Of a stretch of DNA of 64,000 nucleotides, positions 12,501-21,189 are shown piece after piece. The DNA is from Nephrocerus scutellatus. Taxonomy: Eukaryota; Arthropoda; Insecta; Diptera; Pipunculidae. Positions within the stretch are counted from its first letter, which is position 1. Every line of letters starts with the position of its first letter. Below the pieces are notes generated by a model. It saw only the letters and a list, made by a program, of their open reading frames with translations, ran no database searches and was not told the origin of the DNA. The stretch is taken from the NCBI GenBank assembly GCA_947095585.1, contig OX352765.1, forward strand, positions 92,712,965 through 92,776,964, read 5' to 3'. The translations under genes were made by a program, and so were the position numbers.

Positions 12501-12914
12501 TCTCCACTTAAGGCAATGAATGAGCTCGGGGACATTAGCTTCCCCTTTCGCATGGCTAGCACGTGACCTAAGGACAATCGAAAAACATTCAAAAGAAACA
12601 AGAAAATACGGAGAATACGTTAGCATTACATTGTGTTATCGTAATTGCGTACGCTTCCATCAAGTGGTGCCCTCTTGATGCTCTGATGACAACATCCAAA
12701 CACAAGCGCATTTCCACTTTTAACTCAGGCATTCCCTAATGAGTGGTTATGGAAGGACGACGTGCGCGTTTGCAATGAATGAATATAATAATTAATTCTG
12801 TTCCTTACACCCGTAATACTCACTTATTCGGCATATTAACAGTAATAACGATGAAATTGTTAGTTCCCACTTAGGGCCAGATTTTCGTCTTGTCCTGCGA
12901 TGGTAGCAGCACAT
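112..12914 (-). CDS. TSP1/CUB single-pass transmembrane protein, 8 coding exons (gene span)
   Basis: I joined exons by splice signals and phase: 12914-12824, 12567-11302, 11209-11079, 6348-6118, 2921-2633, 2568-2410, 889-604 and 538-112. The joined frame is 960 codons. Order of parts: basic N-terminus and hydrophobic signal segment (about residues 16-29), a long Cys-containing ectodomain with a Thr/Ser-rich stretch, a TSP1 repeat (about 457-506), a CUB-like domain (about 540-640), a transmembrane helix (about 701-723) and a Ser/Thr-rich cytoplasmic tail. Such proteins act at the cell surface in adhesion or guidance; that role is inference. The order resembles vertebrate THSD1 with a CUB domain added, but I cannot confirm orthology. 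The ATG at 12914 lies in an exon that is open back to an acceptor at 13033, so an upstream start is possible. The last exon ends at a good donor, so the gene may continue beyond the left edge. Confidence 0.85.
604..889 (-). CDS. Exon 7 of the receptor: juxtamembrane cytoplasmic region
   Basis: It is joined to exon 6 across a 1.5-kb intron that holds a Helitron and a dispersed repeat. It encodes GFQYIVRYRKYHLAISRR directly after the membrane helix, then Ser/Thr/Pro-rich sequence and HSILRESVDAEVLARE. The exon ends AAATG before gtaagc; reading through would hit an immediate stop, so splicing is required to reach exon 8. Confidence 0.82.
1352..1744 (+). mobile_element. Small non-autonomous Helitron, structurally complete
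   Basis: The element begins TCTATATATATAAAA after an A and ends CTAG followed by T, the expected insertion between A and T. A GC-rich hairpin with stem GGGTGG/CCGCCC and loop CGGA lies at 1717-1732, eight bases before the CTAG end. These are the standard Helitron end signals. It has no coding capacity. It sits in the receptor intron between exons 6 and 7 and appears to interrupt another dispersed repeat (1230-1350). Confidence 0.75.
1915..2175 (+). repeat. Dispersed repeat family A, copy 1
   Basis: It shares with the other copies listed: a start near tctatattaacttcgcgt, a block 'caatttttaacccact...', 'cccgattttattgaaa', 'gcacacatgt' and 'tttccggtgacaacac', and an ending near 'gccatatagcggcatca'. 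It is non-coding. The family may be a non-autonomous Helitron-like or MITE-like element; the class is not established. Confidence 0.7.
2285..2360 (+). repeat. Short minisatellite of (C)AGTAT/ACACxC units with internal inverted symmetry
   Basis: Repeated 'cagtacacacagtatacc', 'agtatactcggtatactc' and 'gtgtactgcgtgtaccc' units resemble the arrays at 13735 and 14146. It lies in the receptor intron just before exon 6. Confidence 0.55.
2410..2568 (-). CDS. Exon 6 of the receptor: transmembrane helix
   Basis: The exon encodes a Thr-rich stalk, a basic stretch (KSRAVIQKSPKYRTR), then FTIVHLSAVVFAIIIILISA, a clear membrane-spanning helix. It lies between tattttatag and gtaagt. The phases (1 in, 1 out) match exons 5 and 7. 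Confidence 0.88.
2633..2921 (-). CDS. Exon 5 of the receptor: CUB-like domain core
   Basis: The exon runs from a cttctatag acceptor to a gtaagt donor. It encodes ALGFKFLRLPC, YIKVRDGPSLSSTLL and later IRLESSGGHILVEFYAG. The YIKVRDG motif and the following SSGGxxLVEF strand are typical of the second half of CUB domains (xxVyDGxxxxxxLL ... sxgxxlxvxF). The exon ends with one base of a Leu codon that exon 6 completes. Confidence 0.85.
2930..4100. other. Receptor intron, no recognised feature
   Basis: AT-rich intron sequence with a short (GTT)n run near 3143. I see no coding exon or identifiable transposon here. Confidence 0.5.
4130..5430 (+). mobile_element. RTE-like non-LTR retrotransposon, copy 1, internally deleted and 3' truncated
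   Basis: Translated blocks show the inter-domain region ([20 protein letters not shown]), reverse transcriptase motifs (GLRQGDGLASVLFNP; LAYTDDIDIV, a variant of the F/Y-x-DD box) and the C-terminal YLGSTVTADNSVE and LLIYKTIVVPVLTYGSETW. A stop at 4939-4941 splits the RT frame. The RT N-terminal part is missing at about 4490, where the linker jumps to the later RT region. At about 5430 the element ends abruptly against a Helitron-like sequence. It lies antisense to the receptor gene, in its intron. Confidence 0.85.
5437..5696 (+). mobile_element. Helitron-like non-autonomous element (degenerate)
   Basis: It starts TCTATATGTCC and ends 'ccaggcaacgctgggtattt' plus cagCTAG followed by T. A short CCAG/CTGG hairpin lies before the end. 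A related 3' end is at 26455-26544. It appears inserted at the truncated 3' end of RTE copy 1. The 5' boundary is less sure because the preceding base is G. Confidence 0.6.
6118..6348 (-). CDS. Exon 4 of the receptor: end of TSP1, start of CUB-like domain
   Basis: This 231-nt, phase 0-0 exon is read after accaacag and ends ATTCAG before gtaggc. It encodes GPSVETEKCGKSIADTWDC and later CRCGCIVHLGSSK and SCPGRSFWLIQ. In CUB domains the first conserved Cys, a hydrophobic strand and a CxW/F strand occur in this order, and the next exon continues as VDGDDNIALGFKF. The longest ORF through this exon lies in a different frame. The assignment rests on splice phase and on the Cys pattern shared with exons 3 and 5. 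Confidence 0.8.
6619..8373 (-). CDS. CFAP157: CFAP157-like coiled-coil ciliary/basal-body protein, single exon, nested in the receptor intron
   Basis: An uninterrupted frame of 584 codons plus stop. The first ATG in frame is at 8373, giving MPPKKKGKKTKKEKK; the frame is open to 8394, but that codon is TTG. Nearly all of residues 20-370 is heptad-rich coiled coil. Segments such as FYELTITDLNNKLARL, LTSEVKLLNGKLNSLEEFR and MEQKAIVEKDALKKEVE follow the CFAP157 family as I know it. CFAP157 is a basal-body protein needed for sperm flagella in mouse. The C-terminal third is low-complexity, acidic and Ser-rich. It lies wholly inside the 4.7-kb receptor intron between 11079 and 6348, on the same strand. 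Alternative: BBOF1/CCDC176-type or another coiled-coil protein. Testis expression is inference. Confidence 0.75.
   Translation of the reverse strand: MPPKKKGKKTKKEKKVDPNKLTAVDRTFYELTITDLNNKLARLRSHVAKLEETHEETTEKMRQMQEDRTDVTAHLDRTLTEKTDVIRELDERLNELTKLRDLENCESSQQIKDWEAKYKAMNEQLTSEVKLLNGKLNSLEEFRVQRDNLLAKFDEQESDLKEKQRLHKDAVQVMEQKAIVEKDALKKEVELKLLQLSEDFTRSSEIRNAGYTRRLIRENISLTKEIDSLIQSQLLMTQQHNEAMQRHKEMAENLAITEQTKKQLLRTSQNKIKIIEELTTNYERLKVKYIEELRHRKQYELSVKHDVCDQFSYHDMAKKMRLLGQRIEILKEEREKLIAMHKQHEEEILSLRGILKHIKESVQATIDADSVAAASAIGSSEMLQTKRENLLSELKAIIATYSDECASEVPSVGTISHSSSSLYRPGKMGFLPRSPSFLLEIFKREARKAASVDLISTDIKERPSDPQIIPGERGGVDIIDVEYGSTLYVSSSADNLGSIHIDEEQLEGGSEYHSSSSGDAPVTTRVATSSQESVNAPTRDLQVSLQQSTTNVSQKSGESAEEATYGMSELEEYGEEEDSINLFY
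8374..9135. other. Receptor intron upstream of the nested CFAP157-like gene
   Basis: It must contain the promoter of the nested gene if that gene is independently transcribed. I see no obvious core promoter element and no repeat I recognise. Confidence 0.4.
9140..9305 (-). mobile_element. tRNA-derived SINE, copy 1 (full length or nearly so)
   Basis: Read on the minus strand, the head at 9305 has a pol III A-box-like segment (gtggcttagtgg) and a B-box-like ggtttgaatac. A shared body follows (tttttcacggtg, cgagagtaataagttgtcac, ggaaagcttctcaattcgcc). The same body occurs at 13370-13500. The head abuts the RTE fragment that starts at about 9308. Confidence 0.75.
9308..10390 (+). mobile_element. 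RTE-like non-LTR retrotransposon, copy 2, degraded
   Basis: It encodes the RT block [19 protein letters not shown] with YQYDFIPGKSTNDQIY, then a GLRQGDGL-like region in broken frames, then LLVYKTTVIPVLTYGSET and ERKVLRRIVGPVCEEGRFRR. A deletion near 9790 removes the YxDD region. It ends in 'gacatcggctcgaaatcgag' plus accggtggagagacg, the same 3' segment found at 59574-59610. It lies in the receptor intron, antisense. Confidence 0.85.
10392..11078. other. Receptor intron, no recognised feature
   Basis: Unique-looking sequence between RTE copy 2 and the TSP1 exon. I recognise no exon or transposon in it. Confidence 0.4.
11079..11209 (-). CDS. Exon 3 of the receptor: thrombospondin type-1 repeat
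   Basis: The exon encodes GGWGPWSEWTACSTNC, LGGTRNRYRFC and RYGAKFCE. These carry the WxxWxxW/C layers and the CSxxC and RxRxC pattern of TSP1 repeats. It begins after a tctttcag acceptor and ends GAA before gtgagt in phase 0. The remaining Cys of the repeat is supplied by the start of the next exon (GPSVETEKCG), which supports the join across a 4.7-kb intron. Confidence 0.9.
11302..12567 (-). CDS. Exon 2 of the TSP1/CUB receptor: N-terminal ectodomain
   Basis: This 1266-nt exon follows the signal-peptide exon across a 256-nt intron (12568-12823; acceptor ends cttag). It encodes about 422 residues without a domain I can name. A Thr-rich stretch includes runs of ACG/ACC codons near 12130-12180 (mucin-like). 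Several Cys residues are present (for example PCQTF, DVDCDD, IYCGKDIHC, KLRCELFG, IFPCDP, YPGCIL, YFNCEL, EYCF), as expected of a disulfide-bonded extracellular region. The donor, AAAG followed by gttcgc, is weak, but the phase-1 join gives VKESDTGGWGPW, which leads straight into the TSP1 repeat. Confidence 0.85.
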
Positions 12915-13369
12915 TTCGTGCTTTCGCCCTCTGTGGAGATCGATTTCAAAACGTCTATCTGAGAATGCTGTCCATTGTTTGCTTTGTCGCTTGTTTTTTT
13001 GTTCGAAGCTTCTGTCCCAGGGATCAATGGATCTGAAAAGGAAATTTTTTACTTGTAGTCAAATTGTATCTGGTGGAATGAAAAGTATATTATATATATA
13101 GTATTATAGTATATAGATGTGATTATGTATTGCCAAGTCAAAACCGCCCGTAAATTTAATAAACGGGCACCTAGTGTCGGGCACCTTATTATCAATTAGT
13201 TTTTGAAAATGGTTTGTCTGTGAGCCGCTTGAAGTTCGAATACCAAATACCTGATTTCAGGAAGCTACGATGAATGGTTCTGGAGCTATACGTTCCTCTA
13301 TAACTCCCTTCACTGGTATGGACTCTTCAGACATATACAGTACACACTTAAGGAAAATATGTTTTATGT

Positions 13370-13500
13370 TCCGAACGGCGAATTGAAAAGCTTTCCGTGA
13401 CAAGTTATTACTCTCGATAACGTTTGTCACCCATTCGCGAGAGGTGGGACACCGTGAAAAAAATACTTTTGGTGTTACTGGGATTCGAACTAGAGGTCTG
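13370..13500 (-). mobile_element. tRNA-derived SINE, copy 2
   Basis: On the minus strand it contains ttcgaatcccagtaacacc (B-box region), aaaagtatttttttcacggt, and the body ending tcacggaaagcttttcaattcgc. The 5' part of the head is missing or diverged beyond 13500. Confidence 0.75.
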
Positions 13501-13734
13501 CATGAATACATTAATATGCTCTCTGCAATAGGGTACAGTACTTCAGTGTACTCTATTCATTGCAATATTACGAACAAGTGTGCACTGAAATCGAGTATCC
13601 ATTTCTATGAAACAAATACTGTACAACATTCGATCACCACAAACTAAAACGAGTACACTGTTTGATTTATCTTTTGCATTTGAATACTCTATCCAAACAA
13701 AACGTGTGCAATAATAACTGCTAAAAATGCACTG

Positions 13735-13800
13735 AGTACACCGAGTACACCGAGTACACCGAGTGCAACGAGTACACCGAGTACACTGAATACACTGAGT
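13735..13800 (+). repeat. Minisatellite, GAGTACACC-type units
   Basis: About seven units of GAGTACACC or close variants occur in tandem. An inverted counterpart (GTACTCAGT units) lies at 14146-14205, so the two arrays could pair as a fold-back structure. Confidence 0.85.
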
Positions 13801-14145
13801 TAACTTTTAACACTCACATAAGAACTAGGTTTATACTACTAGACAATATCGCTAATAAAAATAATTATTTTTAAAATAAATTATTTGTATTATATGTTTT
13901 ATTTAGCTAAAACATAATTGTATGAAAAAACACAGTAAACGTCAATGGTGGAAAATACTAATATTTCATTCATTATGATACAGTTGCAGAAAAACTTGCA
14001 ATGGCTCTAGCTAAGATTACAACGATAATCTTTTTTTTTTTGTTTGTTTTATTATTAATTTATTGATTACAGTTATTTTTCTTCAGTAGAACCCTGCTTA
14101 ATAATTCCAAAGCCTATAAATGAATGAATCATTCATTCATAAGTG

Positions 14146-14205
14146 AGTACTCAGTGTACTCAGTGTACTCGTACTATATTCGGTGTACTCAGTGTACTAA
14201 ACCCA
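14146..14205 (+). repeat. Minisatellite, inverted counterpart of the 13735 array
   Basis: 'gagtactcagtgtactcagt', 'gtactcgtac' and 'ttcggtgtactcagtgtact' are reverse complements of the unit at 13735-13800, about 350 bases away. Confidence 0.8.
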
Positions 14206-14369
14206 TTCTTTGTGAGTAAACTGCACTAAGCATTTTGTTGAGAATGGGTGAACTACCCATTTGGCAAACAAACACGAGGTGAACTATTCGTTTTAGATTT
14301 CAAGCTTAGAGTACAATAGTGATAGCGGGAACCCAAATAATAATGAATGTCTTGAAACGTATTTTAAGA

Positions 14370-14440
14370 CTTCTAATTCGAACCACAAACCTCCTGCTCA
14401 GTAGCCATGGGCATTTCCACTGAGCCACGGCGCGGCGCCC
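14370..14440 (-). mobile_element. tRNA-derived SINE, head fragment, copy 3
   Basis: The minus strand shows gccgtggctcagtggaaatg (A-box region) and ggttcgaatta (B-box). The body is missing. It sits beside a family A repeat. Confidence 0.7.
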
Positions 14441-14514
14441 ACTGACAATGCATAATACTTATACGAAATTGAGGCTTTCCAGTTTAAAGGATTTTGCAAA
14501 TAAAACACAACACA

Positions 14515-15005
14515 AGTTTATAAATTTACAAATAACAAGTTTAATAAACAAATAGTAAAAAAACAACCCATAAAAACAAAATAAAAAATTAAAAATTTGT
14601 ATGTTAATTCTCCAATAACCAAAAGTATACAGAATTCCACTATAAATGCTGAAATATAAAAACACATGCGAAGCACTGCAACCAAACAACAAAACAACCC
14701 CAATCGTAAAGCAAGCAGCGCTGCTCACAGCGCACAGCGTACCAGCGCACACAGAACACAGTCTGTATGACATGATCTAATGCCGCTATATGGGAAACAA
14801 ATTTGTATGGAAGCCCCCCGACCCCGTGGCCCGATCACTTTAATAGAGAGGATTGTCATCGGAAATGCACATGTGTGCAAATTTTTAATAAAACCGGGCT
14901 TTAGGAAGTGGGTTAAAAATTGATCACAAGATCTCACCAGACATCCAGCCATCCAGCCAGTAGCCACGGGCACGCGAACTTAATATAGAGCATTTAAAAA
15001 TAATA
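14515..15005 (-). repeat. Dispersed repeat family A, copy 2 (long)
   Basis: In reverse orientation it shows the full series: tctatattaa/cttcgcgtgcccgtggct start, tandem ctggatggctgg, 'gatcaatttttaacccactt', gcacacatgtgc, the 'catatagcggcattagatca' core, cagcgctgct and the 'ttatgggttgttttttt' tail. Open frames here are incidental. Confidence 0.75.
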
Positions 15006-15990
15006 CAAGTTCACAATTTATATTGGTGATAACTTTAAGTGTACAGAAAAACACTTATTACAACAACACTTATACTGCACTATAATTCCCTTAGGTGGTT
15101 GCTTTATCTCTTTGCTAGAACTTTTTGAACTTGACTGGTTGAATTCTAAGCAATGAATGAATTCCTGCGGCAGCGCCATACTATTTATACTCATTGAAAA
15201 AGTTTCCAGAAACGTCCAATCTTATAGACAGAAATATCGAGAAAAAGCCAGAAAATTGTGGCCTTATTCCCCTTTTTACAGCTAACCATACTCATATGTA
15301 GTGCGTCATCTTCTAAAAATAAACTACATGTGCCAGTCATGTTCGTACACAAAAACCGGGCATACCGCATAAACCGGTTTGACTACATTTTTGACCAGTA
15401 CATAATGATATAAACTTACAGGCGGTTACATTTCAAATCATCTTATAAATCTTACAGCCTAAAAGTATGCTATTCAATAGTGCTTACTTCTAATTCAGTG
15501 CCTATTTTTAGTATGCAGTATGTACATTGCGATCTATCTTAGGATTCGAATCTTTAAAACATTGACCCTAAATAGTCTTAGATTTATATTCTTACGTAGT
15601 TATAATTTTTATTTTATCACCAAATAGGAAAATTTAATTTAACATCTCATCACACCAATTTGAGTGTTCTTTTGTGACTCATCTAGTGAATGGACCTTTT
15701 GCTATTTGCATATCTCTGTCTGCACATTTTGTCGTATACATAATAGCCGGAAGATCCAAATGTTTTTTATTGCCTAGTTTTGGATTATAGCCAATATGTG
15801 CCATCTGTGAAACACATCACCAAATGGTGGTGCTAGAGGACAGAAAATGTGTTGCTTCCATTGCCATTGGGTGGCATCAAAGCTGCAAATCTATACGGGA
15901 AATTTGGCCAGTGCAAATGACATCTCGGATTTTCTTTGCTTTCTTATTTCATTGCATTTCGTATACTCATAAATAAAAAATAATTTTTTT
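15006..15990. other. Intergenic, nothing recognised
   Basis: AT-rich non-coding sequence; no protein family, repeat family or RNA gene is recognisable by eye. Confidence 0.4.
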
Positions 15991-15991
15991 T

Positions 15992-16250
15992 CTTCTCTAT
16001 AATAACTTCACGTCCGGATGTATTTGTTTGCATGTTTGTTTTTGTGGCTGGCTGGCTACATCTTTTGATCAAATTTTAATCCACTTCCCAAAACCACCAC
16101 TTTGTGTATCACCGATGACAAGTGATCGGGCCTCAGGGTCGAGGGTCTTCCATGTAAATTTCTTCAAAATTAACCCGATTTTGTTCAAACTTTGCACACA
16201 ACACAAGTCGAGGGCTCCGAAGATTCTTCAAAACTAACCCGATTCAGAAC
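15992..16250 (+). repeat. Dispersed repeat family A, copy 3 (degenerate)
   Basis: It shares tctctataataacttcacgt, a ggctggctggct run, 'gatcaaattttaatccactt', and the 'gatcgggcctcagggtcgag' block, with scattered changes. Confidence 0.6.
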
Positions 16251-16369
16251 CCTAGTCTAGGCTCGTGCACCAGTACGAGTACCCGAACGCATCTGACCAA
16301 ATAGCCTTTCTTACTAGTAGCGTGAATAGTTTATCCGGTAAAATCTTCAGTCCGAATAAGGTTAAATAG

Positions 16370-17005
16370 GCTATTTTAAACCTTTCAAAGCTACCGGCGG
16401 TGATGGGATCTTTCCAGCGCTTCTACAGAAGGCAATCGATCTCATCTTACCGGGTATGATTACTTTATTTAGAGGCAGCTACTTGGGGTACATTCCTACT
16501 ATCTAGTGAGCTGCGTACAGGAAAGGCAAAAGCACAGAAGCACAGTACAGGTGCCCTTCAGTATCTTGTTTTTCGTTCCAAGGAAATGGCCCTGTGTGCC
16601 TTCCTCGACATTGGGGCGCTTTCGTTAACACTGGCTACGACTCCATTGCTAGGGCAATCAGTAGCAGGGGTATCGAAAACTCGGCCAATCATTGGATAAG
16701 GGCCATGCTTGAAAGTCGAGATATTATTTCCTCCTCGAGAGGAGTGTCAGTGTGTGTGAGTGCAGTTAAGGGATGTTCCAAAGGAGAAGTGCTTTCTCTC
16801 CATCTACAGTCACTAGTCATTGACAATCTTCTAGTCGATCTTCACAGGTCAGGCTACATCGCCATTGGTTATGAGGACGTTTTGGCAATTTTAATTAGTG
16901 GTAAGGACTGCACGACTATTACTAGTGTCATGCAAGGTGCTTTACTACACGTTTTAGAATGGTGCAGCAGAGAACGACTATCTTCTGACACACATCCTTA
17001 AGCGT
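16370..17005 (+). mobile_element. LOA/Jockey-type non-LTR retrotransposon, RT fragment
   Basis: Frames encode GDGIFPALLQKAIDLILPG, then NTGYDSIARAI, NHWIRAMLESRDI and later VIDNLLVDLHRSGYIAIGYEDVLAILISG. The catalytic YADD box is altered to GYEDV here. Frameshifts and lost segments show that it is dead. Confidence 0.8.
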
Positions 17006-17329
17006 TGTCCATTATAAAAAAAATTTGTACTAAGAGTATACAAGCACAAAAGGGAAAGTTTCTTTAATTTGGTCCCACAGTTTTACTAACCTAACATAAT
17101 TTTTAGAGCGATTAATAAAGTTTTCCGCTAAAGGAGTATATCGCAGCATGTCAATGCATTGTGTCATTCTCTAATTAACCTTCATAAGACAAAAAAAAAA
17201 CAAATCCAACCTGAACCCCTGACTATGTAAAAGAAAATTATTCCAATAATATACTTATGCACGAGTATCTCATCTCCATGTGTGTTATACTTATATAATA
17301 TATGAAGGTTACATATGTAGTGTAATGAC

Positions 17330-18095
17330 ATATAATGTACGAAAGGAGGCCAAACAAGAACCCAAAAAAAGGTCATTAAAATTACGTTCATTATGAAATT
17401 GAACCGACTTCAGGTTGATTAAACAGACGGTTGTTTTTTTTCCGTTGTAGATAAATTGGTCAGCAACTTTTTTTTTCTGACAATATCGCATGACGCTACA
17501 AAAAAAAACAAAGCATCACCACCTCATAAGCGTAAGTTTTATCGTTTGTTCATAAAGTATTCGAAAAAATGACTTTCATATAAATTAGTTGCTCAAAACT
17601 TTCATTGATGTGGTGTCGATGGTTTTGTCCACAATTTGCCCCCACTTCTTAGTTCTTAGTCTGAACTGAACAGTAAGGTAAACTGTAAACTCACTAATGA
17701 TACGAAATATCTAAATTCTGTTTGATGAGCTGAAATCTTAACATAACGAACAGATTTTGACGCATTAAGTACATTTCGGGGATGCATGGCATAGGGGTGA
17801 CTTGTATACAAGCTCACGCCACTGGTAACGCAAGTACTTGGTATTAATTTTTTTTATTATGTTTTTCCTAAAAAATGCTGAATGCTTTGTGTGGACTATA
17901 ATTGCACCAATTTGGGGATGGTAAATGCGGCTTTTCACCCCATATTCGAAGGCTTTATGCCATAAATTTTGTATACACCTTTGTTCTAAAGTCTAAACTA
18001 AATGCGATCTTAAGTAAAACCTTTCGCAACAGAAAATGTAAAACAATACATCGATCGATCAGTTGCAATGTCCTTTCATCCCCTTGTCTGAGGGC
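17330..18095 (+). repeat. Unclassified ~0.77-kb repeat, copy 1
   Basis: It matches 24395-25165 in order and orientation (for example 'ttatgaaattgaaccgactt', 'caggttgattaaacagacgg', 'ttcggggatgc', 'cgatcgatcagttgca'), with many substitutions and indels. No coding capacity or terminal repeats are seen. It is either a duplicated segment or an old non-autonomous element. Confidence 0.7.
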
Positions 18096-19140
18096 ACACC
18101 GAGACAATTACGATTTACGAGCATTTCCTGACGATTTCTAATACCGCATTATTATATTCTACCGAAAAGTGCATACTATTGTGTCTGTGTATATGAGTAT
18201 TGGTACCGTCCGTTCATGTCTCTTACTTACTACAAACAAATTGAGAAAAATTTGACTTTTTCAACCACCGCACGGCACAAATAATACTGAGGAGAAATTG
18301 CCATGGCCATGGCCATAGGGCCATTCTTCAGTCACGGATGCACGCGATTTATACAAATCATGACAATTGTATGTATAGTCGCGCTGATATGCCGCCCGAT
18401 AAGCAGTAGTAGGTCGGTCGTGTTGTCTGTGTGTGTTGTCGAATTCGACTGTTGTTGTTGTTGTTGTTGCTGTTATGTTCTTGTCAGTTAGCAACGTAAT
18501 GCATCTAGCATAATATAGCACCGCCGCTTGCTATCCGTGTGCCAAAGTGACACAAAACAACCCCAAATGCAAGGACACCGCACATTTTGATAATAGGCAT
18601 TGCTAGCAAATTCTGTAGGCTGCGGCATCACCGGTTGACTTTGGGTTCCTTGGAACCTACACGGCACGGAACGACAACAAATTTCGAAATTCGTCTGCAC
18701 TCTGGGTATAAATGGCGTGTACACATAATACATAATAGATTTTAAATATCCTGCTAGGGATAATACGAGTATCGTACTTTCGATGGAAATCACATGTGGT
18801 GAAATATTGCACCAGTCACGACCACCACCCATCTTGCATACAGTACAGGGTGATTAAGCAAGAGTTCAAAAAGGTCGGACAGAGCAGAGGGGTGACCGAA
18901 TCGGAATTAGCCATTTGCGTGTAACATACACATGAGCGTTAGTGTTTGTAACGTCGTCTATCGCAATTAGTTCGAGTTTATCACTTTAATTAGAAAGTTC
19001 GGTTGGTATGCACCGTGCCGCTCTGTAGAATGTTAAGGAACGACTAACGATATTTCTTCTTAACTATTCAATTTTGAACTTCAAAATAAAATCTTAAAGT
19101 TTGAAATGAAAAACAAGTAAATGTCAAAAACCTTCCTTTT
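18096..19140. other. Intergenic, nothing firm
   Basis: It contains a (GTT)n run near 18450 and a 'tacagggtgattaagcaaga' segment near 18844 resembling short MITE ends. I see no supported gene. Confidence 0.4.
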
Positions 19141-19142
19141 CA

Positions 19143-21180
19143 ATGTATTTATCGAGACATGCCACACGCGCCACACGCATCGCTCATGTCCTCATCCAAG
19201 AACATTGCGGACAAATCAAAGGTCTACGGAATAAGGCAAGTAAGTTAATCTTTGAATGCGGGGAGCCAGTACCAATTACGGCCTGCTTAATCAGCACAAA
19301 CATTAACTTTCTTCCAATTCCAGAATTCATGACGAAGGACCTAATGGCACTCTTAGTTGAGATTCCGACCGAGAGGGGATTTAATAACATCGTGTGTGCC
19401 TCGGAATACTTCCCCGGCGATGACCAAAACATTCCGCCAATGAGGTCCAGAAGCTCACACAATACTGCCAGGACAACAACCGACAGTACATTATAGGTTG
19501 TGACGTAAACGAGCATCACGTTGTCTGGGGCAGTGGTGACATCAATAGAAAGGGTGAGTGTCTTTTAGAATATCTCAATCGTAGTAATGTAGAAATTCTA
19601 AATTAAGGCTCGAAACTAACATTCATAAATGTGATTCGCGAAGAGGTACTTGACCTCACACTCGCCACTCCATTTATATCTAGTATCGTCGAAAACTTGC
19701 ATGTGTCCGATGAAGCCTTTTTGTCTGACCATCAACACATCAGGTTTGACCTTCCAGGCAGATTAGCACGTGCTTCTTCAAGATAAGATCCCAAGTCTAC
19801 GGACTGGAATCTTTATAGGGGACTTGTCCTCTCCAAAATAGATATGCTTCCTACACCTATAGAGTCCATTGAGGCAGCTTATCAATTCAATGATGTGTTG
19901 CTTACCTCCTGCTGCGGCAGCTGTGTGCCCACAAGCAGTTTGAGCAAACTTAATGTTTCCTGGTGGAATGACCGACTGGCCAAACTTAGGAAGAAAGTTA
20001 GAAAGCTTTTCAACACTGCTATCGCCTATATGGAGTATAACTCTGAATTGAGACGATCAAAACAAGCTACATGGAGGAAATGGTGAGCCTGGCTAGATAC
20101 GTCTAGCCCTCTACACTTAAATCAGTATGCATACATAAAAGGTAAAAGCACACAGGGCGCACTTCGCTATCTAGTTAAGAAGATAGAAGGAATTACATAG
20201 ATCAGGCTACATCGTCATTGGCTATGCCGATGACCTGGCGATTTTAATAAGCGGTAAGCAAGCACGACCATTACAAATGTCATTCAAGGTAACTACACGT
20301 CTTAGAATGGTGCAGAAGAGAAGGGCTTTCCATAAATTCTTGCAAAACTGTGCCTTTCCAGAAAAGAAGATTGTCCAATATGGGACCTATCACCATCAAA
20401 GGCACCACGCTAGATTATTCCAGTTAGTTTAAATATCTCGGAGTAATCCTTCATAAATTACTAAACTGGAGTTCTCATATCAAGTCCGCCATCGAACATG
20501 CCAATAGGGCCTTGTGGGTCAGCAGACCTTTGCAGACAGAACTTGGGGTCTAAAACCGGGCTTTCACCTCTGCCAATCTTTATTAGGAGGTAACAATATT
20601 TGACCGTGCAATCTGGTCTAATAGAGTTCCAGCACGTAACGCGGTGCACTAGCCAGAGCTGGATCGGAATCTGCGTTCTTAGGACCGGAACCTTACTCAA
20701 GTGTCAACTGGGCTGCCGCCACAGCAGTGATTAAAGTTGGAAAATAAACTTCGTCTAGCCCATTGGGATAATACCCCAGGGCTTAGACAAACCAAAAGAT
20801 GAATCAGGCCCTTTTCCTATAAGGAAATTCTTCAGACAAGAATAGTATCAGAAAGCAGGTGAGCTTTCTCACAGGTTACTGTGGCTTCCGATATCACCTT
20901 AGTAGAATTAATCTGGGCTCAGACACTGAATGTAGGTTCTGCTCGGAAGATGATGAATCAACCGTGAATATTCTCTGTGACTATCCAGCATTGATTAGGT
21001 TAAGAAGACGTATTTTCAATAAGGCAATATGTTCGTCGGCGGATATGCGAAGCTCTACCACTAAGGACATACTATCCCTCGTTACGGAGGTAGTAGGTCT
21101 CTTAGAATAGTTACACCCTAAGATACAAAAGATCATTTTAGGTCGCGGTATCAGCCACTTGGGCGAGGGTTGTTTCTAAA
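19143..21180 (+). mobile_element. LOA/Jockey-type non-LTR retrotransposon, degraded EN to 3' region
   Basis: Broken frames in order: endonuclease (LIFECGEPVPITACLIS; CDVNEHHVVWGSGDINRKGE), an endonuclease C-terminal block (LDLTLATP, SDEAFLSDHQHIRF), a linker (LNVSWWNDRLAKLRKKVRK), and a very short remnant of RT near 20110-20420. A 3' zinc-knuckle-like region follows (GFRYHLSRINLGSDTECRFC with CDYPAL). Multiple stops and missing RT sequence make it non-functional. Confidence 0.85.
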
Positions 21181-21189
21181 AAAACAAAT

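Noticed and set aside
14459..14773. Hydrophobic open frame that could be a small membrane protein
   Set aside because: It lies within a family A repeat copy; the hydrophobicity comes from T-rich repeat sequence on the opposite strand.
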